Numbered from the stretch's first letter, positions 23,657-36,424 are shown. The stretch: 64,000 bases of DNA from Carya illinoinensis (GCF_018687715.1 NC_056766.1:24165501-24229500); one strand, 5' to 3'. Notes: generated by a model not told the origin, from the sequence alone. Program-made: numbers and translations.

Positions 23657-25102
23657 TATGCTGTAATCGCAAGTAAATTATGATTATTTTTTCAAAGCTG
23701 ACAAAGTTTATTTGGATAATATTAAAGAATGCGATCATGATTGTGAAGATTTGACAAAGCAGGTTATTTGATGCTCGCGTTGCCTCTTCTATTTTCAATG
23801 GGACAACCTTGTCTTCCTTACATATGGAATAAAGAAATTTTCCATATTGATTTTTTTTTTTAGTGAGATGTTTTTTTATTTGAAAAGAAAATTTGTTTTT
23901 AAATCCAAAAATTAGTGGGGGCCTGTCAAGATTTTAGAATTTTTTTTTTTCAAAGGATTTTGGCTTGTACGTTGTTCTTCAGTTTATTGTAAGCTTTTTT
24001 GAATAAAGCTGATTGTTATTAATATTTTGGTGTTATACGTTTTGGTGCATTTAGATGCAACTTATCCAAAAGGTTTAATATTGTGTGGGTACATCTATTA
24101 TCTTTATTGGATTTGTTTGAAACGTATATGGTGTTAATGTTCGGATTGTTTTGACTATATTGTTATTGTTTAAGCTGTTTTAGAATTTAAGAGATTCATT
24201 GCATGTTTTGGCTACCGTATTTTTTCCCATGTCAACTATGAAGTTTAACTATTTTGGCTTCAATAAAGAAGCAAATTAGTTGAGAGATTTATTCTTTCAT
24301 GGTAAAAATTAGATTCGTCTATATCACTTTGTTACAATAGTACTACTACATTGGTAGAGTACAAAACCGTTATTGTAACAGTAAATCCAGATCTTTTAGA
24401 AGAAAAACACAGTACTGTAAGATTTTTCATTGATGGTGTTATTAATTTGGATCCACTATACAATGTTTTGACAAAGGAAAATGATCTGGAATACATTGAG
24501 GGAAATGAGATTAAAACCCATAATTCAAGAGCCATGTATGAGGATACCCAACCTGCGGACCAGAGATCCTGAGAACTAGATTCAATGGAAAAAACGAATC
24601 ATATGATGGTTGTAAAAAAAATGCACTATTTATTCTATTTTTCATTCCTATGATGTGAGTGCATTTATCCTATAATGTTGTGGAGGATGAGTTTTTAAAA
24701 AAACTCTTAATGAAATTTTGTAGCTCTTATGAGTAGGGTGTAAGAATTACATGAGCACCCTTGACTGATTTCACCTATATGAGTGTGAGAGTAGGGCCGC
24801 TCTTTATGAGAATCGGGTTTATTCTCAAATACACTCATGAAACCGGGATTAGCACAAGGTCGTAATGTGCTGGCTAATAAAGCTCATGTCAACACTTGGG
24901 ATTGATATGTGTGAGTTATAATTCTTTATTTCCCTTAAGCAGTCATAGTTCAAGTCTGAGACCACTACTGACTCTAGAGTAAAGATTGTTATTTCACTAA
25001 GTGAGGGTTCAATGCAGAGCACACCTTCATGATGCATAATAATCCTTCTTTGTCTGAAAATATCTCTCTTTATATTTTTTTATTAAAAAAACAATGGGGG
25101 AA
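23657..25102 (+). pseudogene. Copia internal region, 3' part; first ~720 bp duplicate 14138-14854
   Basis: 23657-24373 repeats the left copia segment with few differences (for example CATTGGTAGAGTACAAAACC occurs in both). It then continues into sequence missing from the left copy: a short frame with NPDLLEEKHSTVRFFIDGVI, a long untranslated part, and the polypurine ACAATGGGGGAA before the LTR. There are no intact RT or RNase H domains, so most of pol is deleted. Confidence 0.8.
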
Positions 25103-25874
25103 TGTTGGTATTTTTTTTAATTAATATTTTAACCATTGTTTATACATTCTTGTTTTATCTATTTACTTCGTGCGGTCTGTTAATAGTCTATTAAGTTCAA
25201 TTGGCTTTTAGTTAATCGGTTGCAGTACTAAGTATCATCATTGTTTACCAATGTCTTTTTTAAAGAGGTCATCACCTTTTGTACCGTTGCTTTACATTTG
25301 AATGTTTTCTCTCTTTAATTTTATCAGTTAATTTCTTACCGGCTCTTAGTTATTGGTCAAGTCGGTTTTTTCTTTTAAAGTTGGTGATAACTGATTTCAT
25401 CTTTTACGGAGGAAAACATAAAATTTTCTTCAATTGGTTGTTTCATTCATTGCACAGTTACCAAATAAATTGAGGTTGGCGTCTGAGTATAGTTTAGAAT
25501 TAAGAGTGACGTTATTTTCTCTATTGAACGTAAGTATTCTGTTATTCATTTTGAGGAAAAGAGAGGAGAAAATTGGGTATATTTTTTGAGAGATTTTCCA
25601 GATAATAGAGAGGTGTTTTTTGAGTGGAGCTTTCAGCTCAACCACTTGTGTAGAGCTGGTTCGGACTATACGACGATCAGTTGAGCTGTTATATCCTAGA
25701 GAAGTCAAGTCAAGAAGAATTCTGCTGCACCGATGAATTTGAGATTTTATACACCGCAGAGGGCTTGAATCTCCTTAAAGAAAGCTAGATTTCCATGCCT
25801 CAGTCCAAATTGGCTTTGTTTCTATTTTAACTTTATTGTAATTTTCATTACATTATTGTGTAATTTCACCAATA
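25103..25874 (+). repeat. Copia right LTR (772 bp, intact)
   Basis: It starts TGTTGGTATT after the polypurine tract and ends CACCAATA before the TSD GACTC. It is uninterrupted and therefore shows the ancestral empty sites for the LINE (25231-25245) and the solo LTR A2 (25412-25416). Confidence 0.92.
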
Positions 25875-25879
25875 GACTC

Positions 25880-26892
25880 AATATTTTTAAATAAAACGTG
25901 TTTCTTAATTTAAAAGGTTACAGTGGAAAACATTAAATTTTATAATTAAAGTTTATCATACAAAACGTTGTGCCTAGCTTTCATGCTCTTCCTCTCAGAC
26001 CGTGTCCATCCTGACACATCGTACTTATCTTGTTCTTGGGAGGACACACATAAAAACTAAAATAAGTCGATCACTCATAAGCATTACTTGATATAGTTAA
26101 ACTATAAAAATATAGGTTTTCAGTCATGTATTCATCACTCCATACATATCAAACATGGACATTCAATTCATTTTAAAAAGTTGTGAGGTGGGGTTTTTTC
26201 TTTAAAAAGGGTTTTCTTCTCATAGACAGTTCCTCACACTTCGCTGCCTTCATTTCTTAAAGAGTCTTATCATGCATACATCATTTCTTAACATGCACAC
26301 ATTTTTTTTATCACTTTCATTGGCTATTGCACACTATTACGCCTTGTATATGAGGGTTAGCAGTCTTTCAGACCTGGATTTCGTCCGTGGGCACAGGTTA
26401 GGAATGCATTCCTTTAGAGTGCAGCATTGGGTGCACTACTAGTACTAGTTACCCGACATTATAATCTACCGAATCTAGTCCTTCGGTACCTTTATCCATT
26501 AATTCATGTGGCTGTTACGTATTTTCATACATTAAACATTCAGTCCTTTTATTTATTTTAGTCCTTTCATTTATTTTAGTCCTTTCAATTCTTTACAGTT
26601 CTTTCAATCATTCAGTTTGTTCATTTATAAAAGTCATTTAAAAGCATAAGCTTAAACATCATATTTCACGACATCATTTAAAACATCAGTTCATGACATC
26701 CTTTTAAGCATCATCTTTTATAGAGGCATTTTGAAACACTTTCTTCACGTCGTTTAAAGCATAAGACATAAGCATTGGCATTTCTTTTCATGAAAATACA
26801 TTTAGTACTTACTATATATAGCATCCATTCACATGCATACACTTACATACTTGGGGTGCGTAAAAAGGGGCTGCTAAGGAGGGCTGTTACAT
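25880..26892 (-). repeat. Probable LTR-derived sequence ending in a TGTAACAGCCC-type LTR start
   Basis: On the minus strand a candidate LTR start, TGTAACAGCCCTCCTTAGC, lies at 26892. It resembles the TGTAACAACCCTCTCC start at 34396. The rest is AT-rich, with short repeats such as TTTATTTTAGTCCTTTC and GACATCNTTTAA. There is no coding sequence and no TSD was found; the left limit is uncertain. Confidence 0.4.
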
Positions 26893-28335
26893 ACTTATAC
26901 TTAGCATTCTATCATAAAGCGAGTTTTATAAAGCATCGTAAAGGAAAAACATTTTGTTTTCATTTTCATTTATTTAGAAAAATCTATAAGAGTATGAACA
27001 TAATACTTACCTGGACTCCATAACATGCTCATTTGATGCAGTCCAATCATGTGCATGTCAAATGGCAACCTACATGCATACACAAAACCTCAACGTCATT
27101 CTTTATCTAGTACATAAGCAACTATATTAGAAATAGAACTACACCTCACTTGGAACACTCTCCATTCATCCCTGTGTTCTTACGTGCCATTTACTATGCT
27201 AAAATACTCTTTTTGGGACCCCTTGGGTCACATTTTTCAAATCCAACGTTTTACTTCGTGGTCTTATCCTTTAAAGTGAACTTCCATGATTTACCTTAGG
27301 GTTAAGACACTAAGACATTCGTCTTACTTTCCTATTAACCACATTTCAATGCATGACTCAAACCAACTAAATCATGCATCCTGATCCTAGACAACATACC
27401 CATTACTACCTTCATGCTTCCTAACTCATACTCAATCCCCATTCTCATCCATACATGCCATATGACTTCAAGCCAACTCTGAGGCTTAAATATTGTATAA
27501 CCATGCTTAGGACGGATTACCCATTATATATGGTAAATCTGTCTAGTACACGTGTCTCACTAGATGCACACATACCTACCCTTTATCATCAAAGATCAAC
27601 TTATAGTCCAATGAATGCCCGTTTGTACAAACAAACTCCATACTCTGATACCTACTTCTACTCAAACCCGGTCAGCAGGACCTTCGTACTTCCCAGCCCC
27701 TTTACAAATTCATCCCAACATTTGACACGACAGGGCTCCATTCACTACTACATCTCCGTCACATCACGTAGCTCAAGATAAATCATGAGTTACGTCATGA
27801 CACCCATTATGCTTCCGCTATGCTACTTTTACACCATCCCATCACTTCACACATACTCTAAGCCATAACTCAACTACAAGGCAACATTGGTCACCTCAGA
27901 CTACAAGCCACATCATAGCTATTTTTGGGACACCGCTACACAGTTCCCGATGCAACACAACATGCTCTACGCTCCTATACTACACAACCATCATTTTCTT
28001 TGCGACATGCCATACGGTGTATCGCTACACAACGTGGAGTATTCACCATGTGTACTCCCTTCGCTACATCACGTATTACCACGACGCACATCACATAGTG
28101 CGTCGCTACACTACATGGAGCACATGCCACATGTACTCCCTTCATACACTACGTCGCATCACAATTACGCCTAACACTTCACTACACAGCCACACTTCAC
28201 AGAGAACTCCACAATACTAACAGTACAATCTACAACCTATAAACTAACATTTAATAGAAAATAACGAGGGATAGAGAGTACCATCGGATAACCCATGCGT
28301 CGCTCGCTACCTATCACGATCAAGGGTGTCGGAAG
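26893..28335 (-). repeat. Left part of LTR family C, interrupted by solo LTR R
   Basis: This is non-coding sequence with an ATACTTACCTGGACTCC box and small degenerate repeats (CATACGGTGTATCGCTACAC and similar at 28010-28170). It ends at CAAGGGTGTCGGAAG, the left target site of LTR R. Removing R joins it naturally to GAGTCATACATGGCGG at 32974. The short open frames show no family resemblance and are judged non-coding. Confidence 0.45.
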
Positions 28336-31300
28336 TGTAATAGCACGATAAAAATTCAATGGTAGAATTTCTACAGACTTGAGAACATTGTGAAAACTCT
28401 GTAAGTTTTCACGAATCGGCTAATCACAAAGGTTTTAGTCTGTCAACATACTCAGTGTTATCACTCACTATGGTGCCAGAAATGTGATTTTAATTGTTTG
28501 AGATAGTTAGAAGTGTCAGAATATGCTATGGTTTGCGCCACTAGACTTAGTTGAATATTTAGGATTTATGGCGCAATAACTCGTTTTTATAATATCGGAC
28601 GAAATGGCTTTTCGAAATTGTGAATTTATTTTTAGGGGTACTTCGAGGTTGAGTCTTGGTAAAATTTTTTTACTATAGGTTAATATGAATATTTAGGATT
28701 TTTCAGTACTAAGTTTATTAAGCATTTTTTTGGAGTGAATAGTAATCTCGATAAGCGTACTAAGTGCAGTGTTTTCAAAATCACAGTGTGGAATGTCCAA
28801 ATTAGGTTAGAGAAGTTTTATTTGGAAACTTGGTGAAATCTTAGCCACACATAGTGAATAGTATTAGACACTTGGCATAAAGTTCTTTAGATGGATTTGT
28901 GAAGGAAATTAAGGTGTAAGATCATGCCACCTAAACGAAACCTTTTTCATCTAATCAACCAAATTGAGCCAGATCAAAGAGGGTTTCAACCATGGTTGGA
29001 ATCCAATTGAAACCCCAAATGGTTGGAATCCAATTGAAACCCCAAAAGCTTGGTTGAAACCGAAATCCTAAACGGTTTCCCCAAACCCTAAATTGGCCTT
29101 CAAACCCTTTTTGATCCAATTTATAGTATTGTGTTTAATCACTTGATTAAATCACTTCCACATGCTATTAATTTTTCAAATCCTTGTTATGACATCATTA
29201 TCCAACCTTTTAAACCTTGGAAATTTGATTGGGTCAAGAAAAATTAGATTTGGACTTGATAGCATCTCAAACCCTAACCAAACCCCATTTAAACCCTAAT
29301 TTGAAGCCCACTTAGTTGAGGCCCACCAAGGCCCACAAATTTGGCCACCTTGGCAAGGTTTTATGAAGAATTTTCCTCCCACACATGGTAGACCATCCAC
29401 TTCCCTTGACTGCACCCAATAGTGCCTTGATGAGATGGAGAAACCCACCCCATCAACCTCCATACCTCACAACTTCTGCAGGTAGTCCTTTCCCCTCACT
29501 ATTATCCTCTTTATGTCACATAGCTACCTCCAATCAATGGTCATTCAAGTCCATATCTTCCCTCTCCAGAATTATAGAGTTGTACAAGATACACTTCTTT
29601 CCCTTTAATCACTTCTTCACCCCGTTCTTAGAGAGAAACCCAAAAGAGCTATCTCGGGCAAATTTCTGGGTCTTTTTGCATGGAGATTTTTGACCATTTG
29701 TAAGTATTTTCACACAATGAAACTTTCATAAAAGTTTTTTTTTCTTTGAGTATAGTTTCCGTAGATATATTATTTGTATCATTACATGGTCATTTGATCA
29801 GTCAAAATTATTTTTAACCATGGAAAGGTCATTCTAGGCTTGAAACTAGAGAGTATGTTATGTTTTGAAGTTTTTGACCAAGCTAATGGACATATCTTGG
29901 TTCAAAAAATTTATGGAGTGTTGTTAGCATGTTTTTAAGAGTGTTCATTGAGGTTTTTTTTTTTTCATGGATAAAGCTTTTGACGATAGAGTTTCCTCGA
30001 TCTAGAAACTTGAAAACTAGAAGTAGCAAAACAATTTTTATTTGTAGAAAGTTTTATTTTGATGTTTGATCTTACTCTGAAGGTTTTGATATTTTTATAT
30101 GATGATCTTAAGTCTCTTATTTTCATGTTAGGATGTTATTTTGAAGATATTTAGTATTAGTTTCAAAAATATGATTTTTCTATGCAAGAGGATTTCGGTT
30201 AGGCCTCAGATTTGATGTTTTTGGATTAGATCCATGTTTTATTGATTTTTAGCCATGTGATTTTAAGTTTGATGGTTGGATATTCTTTAGGACATATTTT
30301 TAAACCATGTGATGCTTTATTTCAAAGATCTCACCTTCTCAAGCCATTGATGCTTTCTTTATTGAGGAAAAAGTTTCTATTTTTGGACTAAGTGTAAAAC
30401 CAAAAACTCCAAGTGTTATTTTGTGATTTTGGCTACTTTAGTTTGATGATTTAAAGCATTTTGAATCTTAGGATGACATTATGAATATGTTAGAAGTAAG
30501 ATTTGATTTTTTAGAATTCTTGGAGATGTTATGATTTAGGGTCAAAACTTGTGATTCAAGGATTTGGATCTTTTTACAAAAAGATTGCTGTTGATTATTA
30601 GGTTTTTCTAAATGGATGTTTTAAGTATGGTTTTAAACTTAGGATAGGAAGATTCTTGTTACAAAATTTTGGGTTAAGAATGAGTTTTGAAGTTGGAAGG
30701 AATTGCAACAAAAATCAAGAGAAATGGTCTATGGATGTTTCGGCCATAGTGTGTTTTCCATAATTGTAATTTGTTTAAATTTTTATGAGTTGATATTTGA
30801 GTTTAGGACAAAATTTACATGAGAAATGTAAATTTTATAAATTTTTGGAGTTCAGATGTGAAATCCTTAAGTTATGGGTAAAATGGTCATTTTCCCACAT
30901 GTAGAGGGTAAAATGGTAATTTTACTCTATGTTGTCTCTTTCACACATTTCTAATTGTTAGTAATTAAATTTATAACTTTTAGAATATCCTCTTACAATT
31001 TCTCATATTTTGCGCTTTATTTTCATTGAACGCGATAAACGAGGTAAGTTAGCTTCTAACTTACTATCAGTTTACTGTGTATATATGATGGGTAAGAGAA
31101 CTACAATTTATGAATGTATGTTATCATATATGTCATGCCATGCCACATCATTACATGCTTATCTTTTACGCATGATTTATTCTTTCATGAATATTTATCT
31201 ATTACACAATCTATTCTGTCATGTAATGTTGTATGTTATAAGTATGCCAAGTTAAGTATGCCATATGTTACATGTATGTCATATCATGTAATATTCACTG

Positions 31301-31429
31301 TTGCAAGTATGTCATGTCAAGTATGATATCTGTTACATGTTCAGTTAATGTACGAAGTGTTTTCATCTCAAGTACGTCATGTCTTTTGAGTTACGTTTAA
31401 GTAAGTTATGTCTAGCATACTCGTGATGT

Positions 31430-31880
31430 AATCATTATGATTGTCCGAGCATCTCCACTTGTAATTCACATGAGGTACTTTTGGTGAAATCATTTGGATT
31501 GTCAGAATGCCATTCAAGTTCAGTTATACAGATACTCCTAGCGTAATCATTCTGATAGTTAGGGTATCTTATTGAAAATACTCATGATGGAATCATTCTG
31601 ATTGTCAGAGTATTACTAGGTACTCTTGGTGTAATCATTCTGATTGCTAAGGTACGTGTTTTAAAATACTCGTGATGGAATCATTCTGATTGTCAGAGTA
31701 TTACTATGTACTCCTGGTGTAATCATTCTGACTGTTAGGGTACGTGTTTTAAAATACTTATGATGGAATCATTCTGATTGTCTGAGTATCTCTGATGGAA
31801 TATATTGGGCGAAATCATTCTGATTGTTCACTATTCCTGATGAAACGACTGGCAGAATCATTTTGATTGTCAGAATTCAA
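31430..31880. repeat. 45-bp tandem array in LTR R
   Basis: About ten copies of the core AATCATTCTGATTGTCAG lie at a 43-46 bp period between 31430 and 31880. They partly alternate between two unit types (GGAATC...CAGAGTATT and GTAATC...TAGGGTACG), giving a 90-bp higher order. Each core contains the partly palindromic AATCATTCTGATT. The minus-strand R copy has different short repeats at the equivalent place. Confidence 0.85.
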
Positions 31881-31979
31881 GTCCAAGTTTATGTCAAGAA
31901 GTTAAGAATAAGTAATCATAGTGATCCCATGAGATAAGAATAAGTTTCAGATTAAGTCCACGTTAAGTCAAGTTTCAGA

Positions 31980-32300
31980 TCAAGTGCATGTTATGTTATG
32001 TTATGCTCACGTACATGTTATGTTCATGTTCACGTTAAGTTTCAAGTTCATGTTCATATCATGTTATGTTCACGTTTATGTTATGTCTAAGTTCACGTTC
32101 ATGTTTACGTTAAGTTTCAAGTTCATGTTCATATCATGTTATATTCACATTATGTTTCAAGTTCACGTTTCTGTCATATTATGTTCACATACATGTTATT
32201 TTCAAGTTCACGTTCATGTTATGTTGCTAGTCCATGTTATGTTTTAAGTTCAAGTTCATGTCATGTTAAGTCAAGTTCAGTTCACGTTTAAGTTCAGGTT
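31980..32300. repeat. Degenerate short-repeat array (TCATGTTATGTTCACG type) in LTR R
   Basis: Repeats combine TTCATGTTCATATCATGTTATG, split variably, with CACGTTAAGTTTCAAG. They are open in all plus frames because the repeat lacks stops, but the product is only low-complexity residues. The same array is at 63345-63630 (+), 50380-50548 (-) and 58120-58480 (-). Confidence 0.8.
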
Positions 32301-32973
32301 ATGTCAGTTACGCCATGCTATATGTAAAGTTATGCTATGCTTACTTATAACTTTAATTGTGCATTCATGCTTTTACTGCTATGCATGCATCATTAACCTG
32401 TGTGGGAGTTTCTTATTAACTTACTGAGATTTGTAATCAAATCTCACCGTAGTAGTCCCAACTACCATTCCCCTCGAATGGTAGGCAATGTGTTAGGATC
32501 AGAGCTGGGAGCAGACATTGGTAGATTGGAGGAGGCTGACTAGACATCACAGACACGACGCGGAGCTTACAACTTTCATAGTTAGTTTTTGGACAGTATT
32601 TTGGCCTCGTTAGTCGAGTTACACGAGTTACTCGACGAACTTCCTCAATAGTGTATTTTGGTAATGTAAATATGGAGTCTAGTCTCTCATGCTTTTGAGA
32701 TTACAGTCTTCTAAGACTCGTACTGAAATCGTGGATGTTTATTTTGTTAAGTAAGCTTGGATTACGATTTAACTATTTGGGATATTATAAGTTTGGTGCA
32801 TAGTATTGTTTAAAAAAAAATTATCCGCTGTGAATATTGTATAATGCTAGATGCATATTAGGAACATTGCATCTTGTATATCATGAACGGGGGCAGGTAA
32901 CCTTGTGTTGCATGTTCCGACACTTCGGATGTCCGTCAGATCCCAAACGAAAATCTGGGGTCGTCACAGAAAG

Positions 32974-34396
32974 AGTCATACATGGCGGTGAAACTGCGTA
33001 CATAGGTGGTAAGGATCTACTAGAGAAGGCTATGGGTGTGGCTTTGAGCGGGAAAATGTTTGGTTGTGGTCCTAAAGTGGTGTCCTCATGGTGGTACATA
33101 GGTGGCATGCGGTGGATGCACGATGGTTTGTGGAGGGGATTTGGGCCGTGGGTCTCATGGCATGGAAATGCAGAGGGAGGCTTGGCTTGCAAGAAGGAGC
33201 TCAAGGAGGAGCCATGGTGGTCAGGAGAAGTCGTGGGTGATAGCTGGCAGCCTAGGTTGCCATGTACGGTGGCGCATGGAGAGAAGCCTGTGCTTGAAAC
33301 CCATTTTGGGTTGGGAGAGAGAGAGAGAGGTTCATGGGGGGAGGTGAGGAGCTTAGTGAAGCCGTAAAGGGGCTACCATTTACTAGAGGTGGGCTGGGTC
33401 GTGGAGGCGCAAGCGAGGCATGAAGGAGAAGGAGATTGGGGAGGGAAACCCATGGGTTTCGTGTGTAAGGATCTGAGGAAGGAGAGAAGGCTGCGGAGAA
33501 GGGAGGCCATGGAAGTGGAGCTGGTGGTGCCGGTAGAGGTGCTTGGTGGCCCAACTAGCCACGCACAGCGATGCAAAGGGGGAGAATGGGTTTTGAAACC
33601 CATTTCAGTTTAGTTGTTGTGGGAGGAGAAGGAGAGCTTGTGTGAAGCTCATCAGTGGGAGGAGGGACTCGCTAGCAGGGAAGGAAGTTGCCAGTGGTGG
33701 AGGTGAGGCTAGACGGCCGGCGGTGGCTTGGGCTAAAGAGAAGAAAGGCCACGACGGAGAGGATAGAGAGGCTGTCGACTGGTTGGGAGAGATGTTGAAG
33801 AGAGAGAAGAGAAGGGAAAAAGTGAAGGGAAAAAGCTAGGGGCTTGGGTATTTAATCCAGACCCTTTATCTTGGGATCCACAAAATGATCTAATGGTGAG
33901 TTTAAATACTGATTTGAAAATGTGTAAGCATTTATTTAATTTAAAACATTGAAAGGAATTAAGATAGAATATTATTTTATAAATTAAATTTCATTAAATA
34001 ATATTCCTTCATCATTGATTAAAATGATGAAGTCTTGTTAATTACTAGCAGAGAATAAAACCATTTAAATTAATTTAAAGTTTTCAACATAGTTTAAATC
34101 TTGTAATATTTTTAAATGACTAAAATCATTTAATTTAAAATAATTTTTCACAATTATAATATTTTTAAAGCTCTTCAAAAATATTATAATTGTATTATTT
34201 AAAAACAAGTTTAGTCCGATAGCACTGGAAATACGACATATAAATATTTTCAGGACATTTAAAATATTCTTAAGCTTTAAAATACTGGGCTTGCTTTAAA
34301 AATCCGCTTGGTATCTTTAAAAACACACCATCGAGGTTCGACAAGTAGAATTAGGCTCGTAACTATAAAAGAAATAAGGAGAGGGTTGTTACACCT
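32974..34396 (-). repeat. Right part of LTR family C
   Basis: On the minus strand it begins TGTAACAACCCTCTCC at 34396. In plus order it runs from a GC-rich part (GGCGGTGAAACTG, 32980-33800) through a GA-rich tract (33790-33840) to an AT-rich part. This is the same compositional order as the family A LTRs. Open frames at 32837-33839 are by-products of the GC/GA composition; no domain was recognised. Confidence 0.55.
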
Positions 34397-35794
34397 AGTC
34401 TGTCCGAATGGCCTAACTCAACCTTATAAATGCGATTTAAACTCTTTTTCGAGTTGAACCCATGAAATGCTGGTTTCAACCCAAGCAACCCGCCTAAATC
34501 CGTGTTCTAAGCGTGGAATAAAAATCAAACCCTAGCCAACTGGCCCTCCCCATTCTCTTCCTCATTGTCATCACCTCTATTCATTGACGTGGTCGTTGCC
34601 TCCATTCCCTCCGTTCGTCGTCACATTATTCCTTCTTAGATTACAATGGGGTGTGCCCTCCACGCAACTTTCAGTTCCAAAATATGTTTCACCTCACCTC
34701 ATAGAGAGCCATGATTCGTTGATTTAGACCAAGAAAGTTTCATAGATCCATTTCCCATTTTAGTTGTGTCGATTCTAACCTTCGTAGATGTCGGCTTCTC
34801 TTACAGCAAGTCACCCACTGAGGGCCTCAAGCGAAACAGAGAGGAACCATAGTTGGGCCTCAAACGAAACTAAGCTCTCCAAGCCTATCACTGCTTATTG
34901 CAACTAAGAAAAGCTCCATTTCATATGGTTCTTTATTTCCTTGCCAATTAACTAATTGTTGTGTAAAGTGTCGGTTTGCTATGTTTATGGAAAGGGAGAA
35001 TTGCAAAGGGGACAATAGTTTAGAAAGTGTCTGCTACATATTGATTTCTTTGTTTGCTTACTTGTTATGGATACACACAATTATGCTGTGCACATTCTCA
35101 ATCACAGGCAGTTTTGGATATTCATTCAACAATTGCAAGGAATGTTTTTAGACTTGGTGCTTAGACATGCATTTGCACCTTAGGTTTTGCAAATACATAT
35201 TGTGTAGATCATTGAAGTAGAGTGGTGGAATAAATTAATCACATTTATGAAATTGGGAGGTGCTATTAAAATAAGCTGACTTTAGGTGCAAAGACCAAAA
35301 TAGAAATGCTCTATAAGCATCCATTTTGGCCCATATGTCTGTAATTTAGGTTGAGTGCTCTAGTAGAAATAGGCAACTTTTGGATCATGTCTAATGTATG
35401 TTCTTACATTAGGAGTTGTGGCTAACTCTGGTCTGACTTGTTCAAGCAATTTAGCACTAGATTGTAACTTACCTATGCCTAGATGCCAACTACTCAACCT
35501 CTAGTTTCTACACTTTGATTACTGGGATATGGAGCTAACATATTTGTTTCATTTTCTTTTCAAATGCAAGGTCTTCATCAAAATCAAATGCTCATGAAGA
35601 GAAAAAGGAGATCAATTCAACCTTTTTGGATACAAATAGACTATTCATTTAGCACAAATGGGAAGTTTGCTATAACATTAAAATAGAACTTCCAAGAACT
35701 TTTGTTGGTAGTTTGATGTTTATTTGGTTTTTTTTTTTTGTTTGTTTGTTCAACCCAACCAAATTTGTTTGTTTAAATGAGGGTGAAGATGCTA
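34397..35794. other. Unassigned non-coding stretch
   Basis: It has moderate composition without ORFs, TSDs or family resemblance. Pyrimidine-rich pieces near 34560-34640 (CTCCCCATTCTCTTCC) look like an old untranslated region or LTR leader. A T-run (35730-35740) lies before family D sequence. I could not place it. Confidence 0.4.
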
Positions 35795-36410
35795 GCTTGA
35801 TGAGAATCAACAAGAACCATTAAAGGATCCATTGTAAGTTTCAAAGGAGCCAAAATCACAAGTTCAAGAGCTAAGAAAATCAATAAAGCAATGTAAGGAT
35901 TAGTGCAATCCATTTGGGTTGAGTTTGCAAATTTATTGAGCAAGATCCCAACATTTAAGATGGGCTTGAAAGAAGAAGAATCAGCCTTAATCTATATGAT
36001 ACAAGCTACAGAGGGGGGGTGGCATAGCCTAGGATTTAGTGTAGACTCTTTATTCAATAAGTACAGGCGTGTGGCCCTATTTTATGTTTCTATATTAAAT
36101 CACTTCTTTTATTAGCTATAGGTGTGTAGTTTAGGATGTTTTGAGCATGATGATATTCAGCACACATCTTTTAATTAATGAAGGCCTTAGTTGTCCCAGG
36201 GTTTCATATAAGGTGGCCTAGGGTTTCATGGAGATATTAAAAAGAGCATTGTAGCCGCATTTTACACAAATTTTAACATTGAAATTTCAGAGAACTCTTT
36301 ACTTTTCTCTACTTGTTCTTAATTGAACTACAAACTTATCAAAGGCAAAACTTTTGTGGCATTCTCACTAAATTTAGGTTATTGAAACAAGATTTCAATG
36401 GGTCTAGATC
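35795..36410 (+). repeat. Family D gypsy LTR, plus copy, part before the CACTA insertion
   Basis: From GATGAGAATCAACAA it matches the reverse complement of 49054-49655 over its full length (TTATGTTTCTATATT, GTAGCCGCATTTTACAC, GGTCTAGATC). It is interrupted at 36410 by the CACTA element and resumes at 46313. The exact LTR start is uncertain. Confidence 0.75.
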
Positions 36411-36424
36411 CACTACAAAAAAAC

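Larger units (their letters stand above)
5463..25874 (+). mobile_element. Ty1/copia element with two LTRs, heavily disrupted by nested insertions
   Basis: The whole span is one old copia insertion. The identical 5-bp TSD GACTC is at 5458-5462 and 25875-25879. The left LTR starts TATTGATA (decayed TGTTGGTA), and the right LTR ends CACCAATA (decayed CCAACA). The left LTR is in three pieces, 5463-5604, 11196-11366 and 13571-13880, separated by a LINE and a solo LTR. It lacks the last ~148 bp, the PBS and gag. Internal remnants are at 13881-14854 and 23657-25102. A polypurine stretch (ACAATGGGGGAA) precedes the right LTR. Confidence 0.88.
28336..32968 (+). mobile_element. Solo LTR of a long-LTR gypsy-like element (family R), 4.6 kb
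   Basis: It starts TGTAATAGCACG and ends GGGGTCGTCACA. Candidate TSDs are GGAAG (28331-28335) and GAAAG (32969-32973), with one transition. It is homologous to a minus-strand copy split across 49981-61430 and to 63345-64000. There is no coding capacity. Contents include a duplicated GGTTGGAATCCAATTGAAAC at about 28990-29045, a 45-bp repeat array and an array of GTTCATGTTATG repeats. The length suits Tat/Ogre-type LTRs, but without an internal region the lineage is not proven. Confidence 0.7.

Noticed and set aside
23657..24373. The repeated copia segment read as a TSD or as an independent second copia element
   Set aside because: It is far too long for a TSD, and the shared GACTC TSD and single right LTR show it belongs to one copia insertion.
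27455..28220. Open frames of 67-108 codons in the LTR C region
   Set aside because: The composition is biased, there is no family resemblance, and they overlap degenerate short repeats.
31430..31880. CRISPR-like array of spaced repeats
   Set aside because: Units are degenerate, spacers are not unique, and the context is a plant LTR.
31984..32247. Met/His/Val/Phe-rich 87-codon frame, and similar ones near 50300, 58200 and 63400
   Set aside because: These are translations of the CATGTTATGTTCA repeat, not genes.
32837..33839. Overlapping open frames up to 176 codons
   Set aside because: Multiple frames on both strands are open because of GC/GA composition in an LTR; no motif was recognised.
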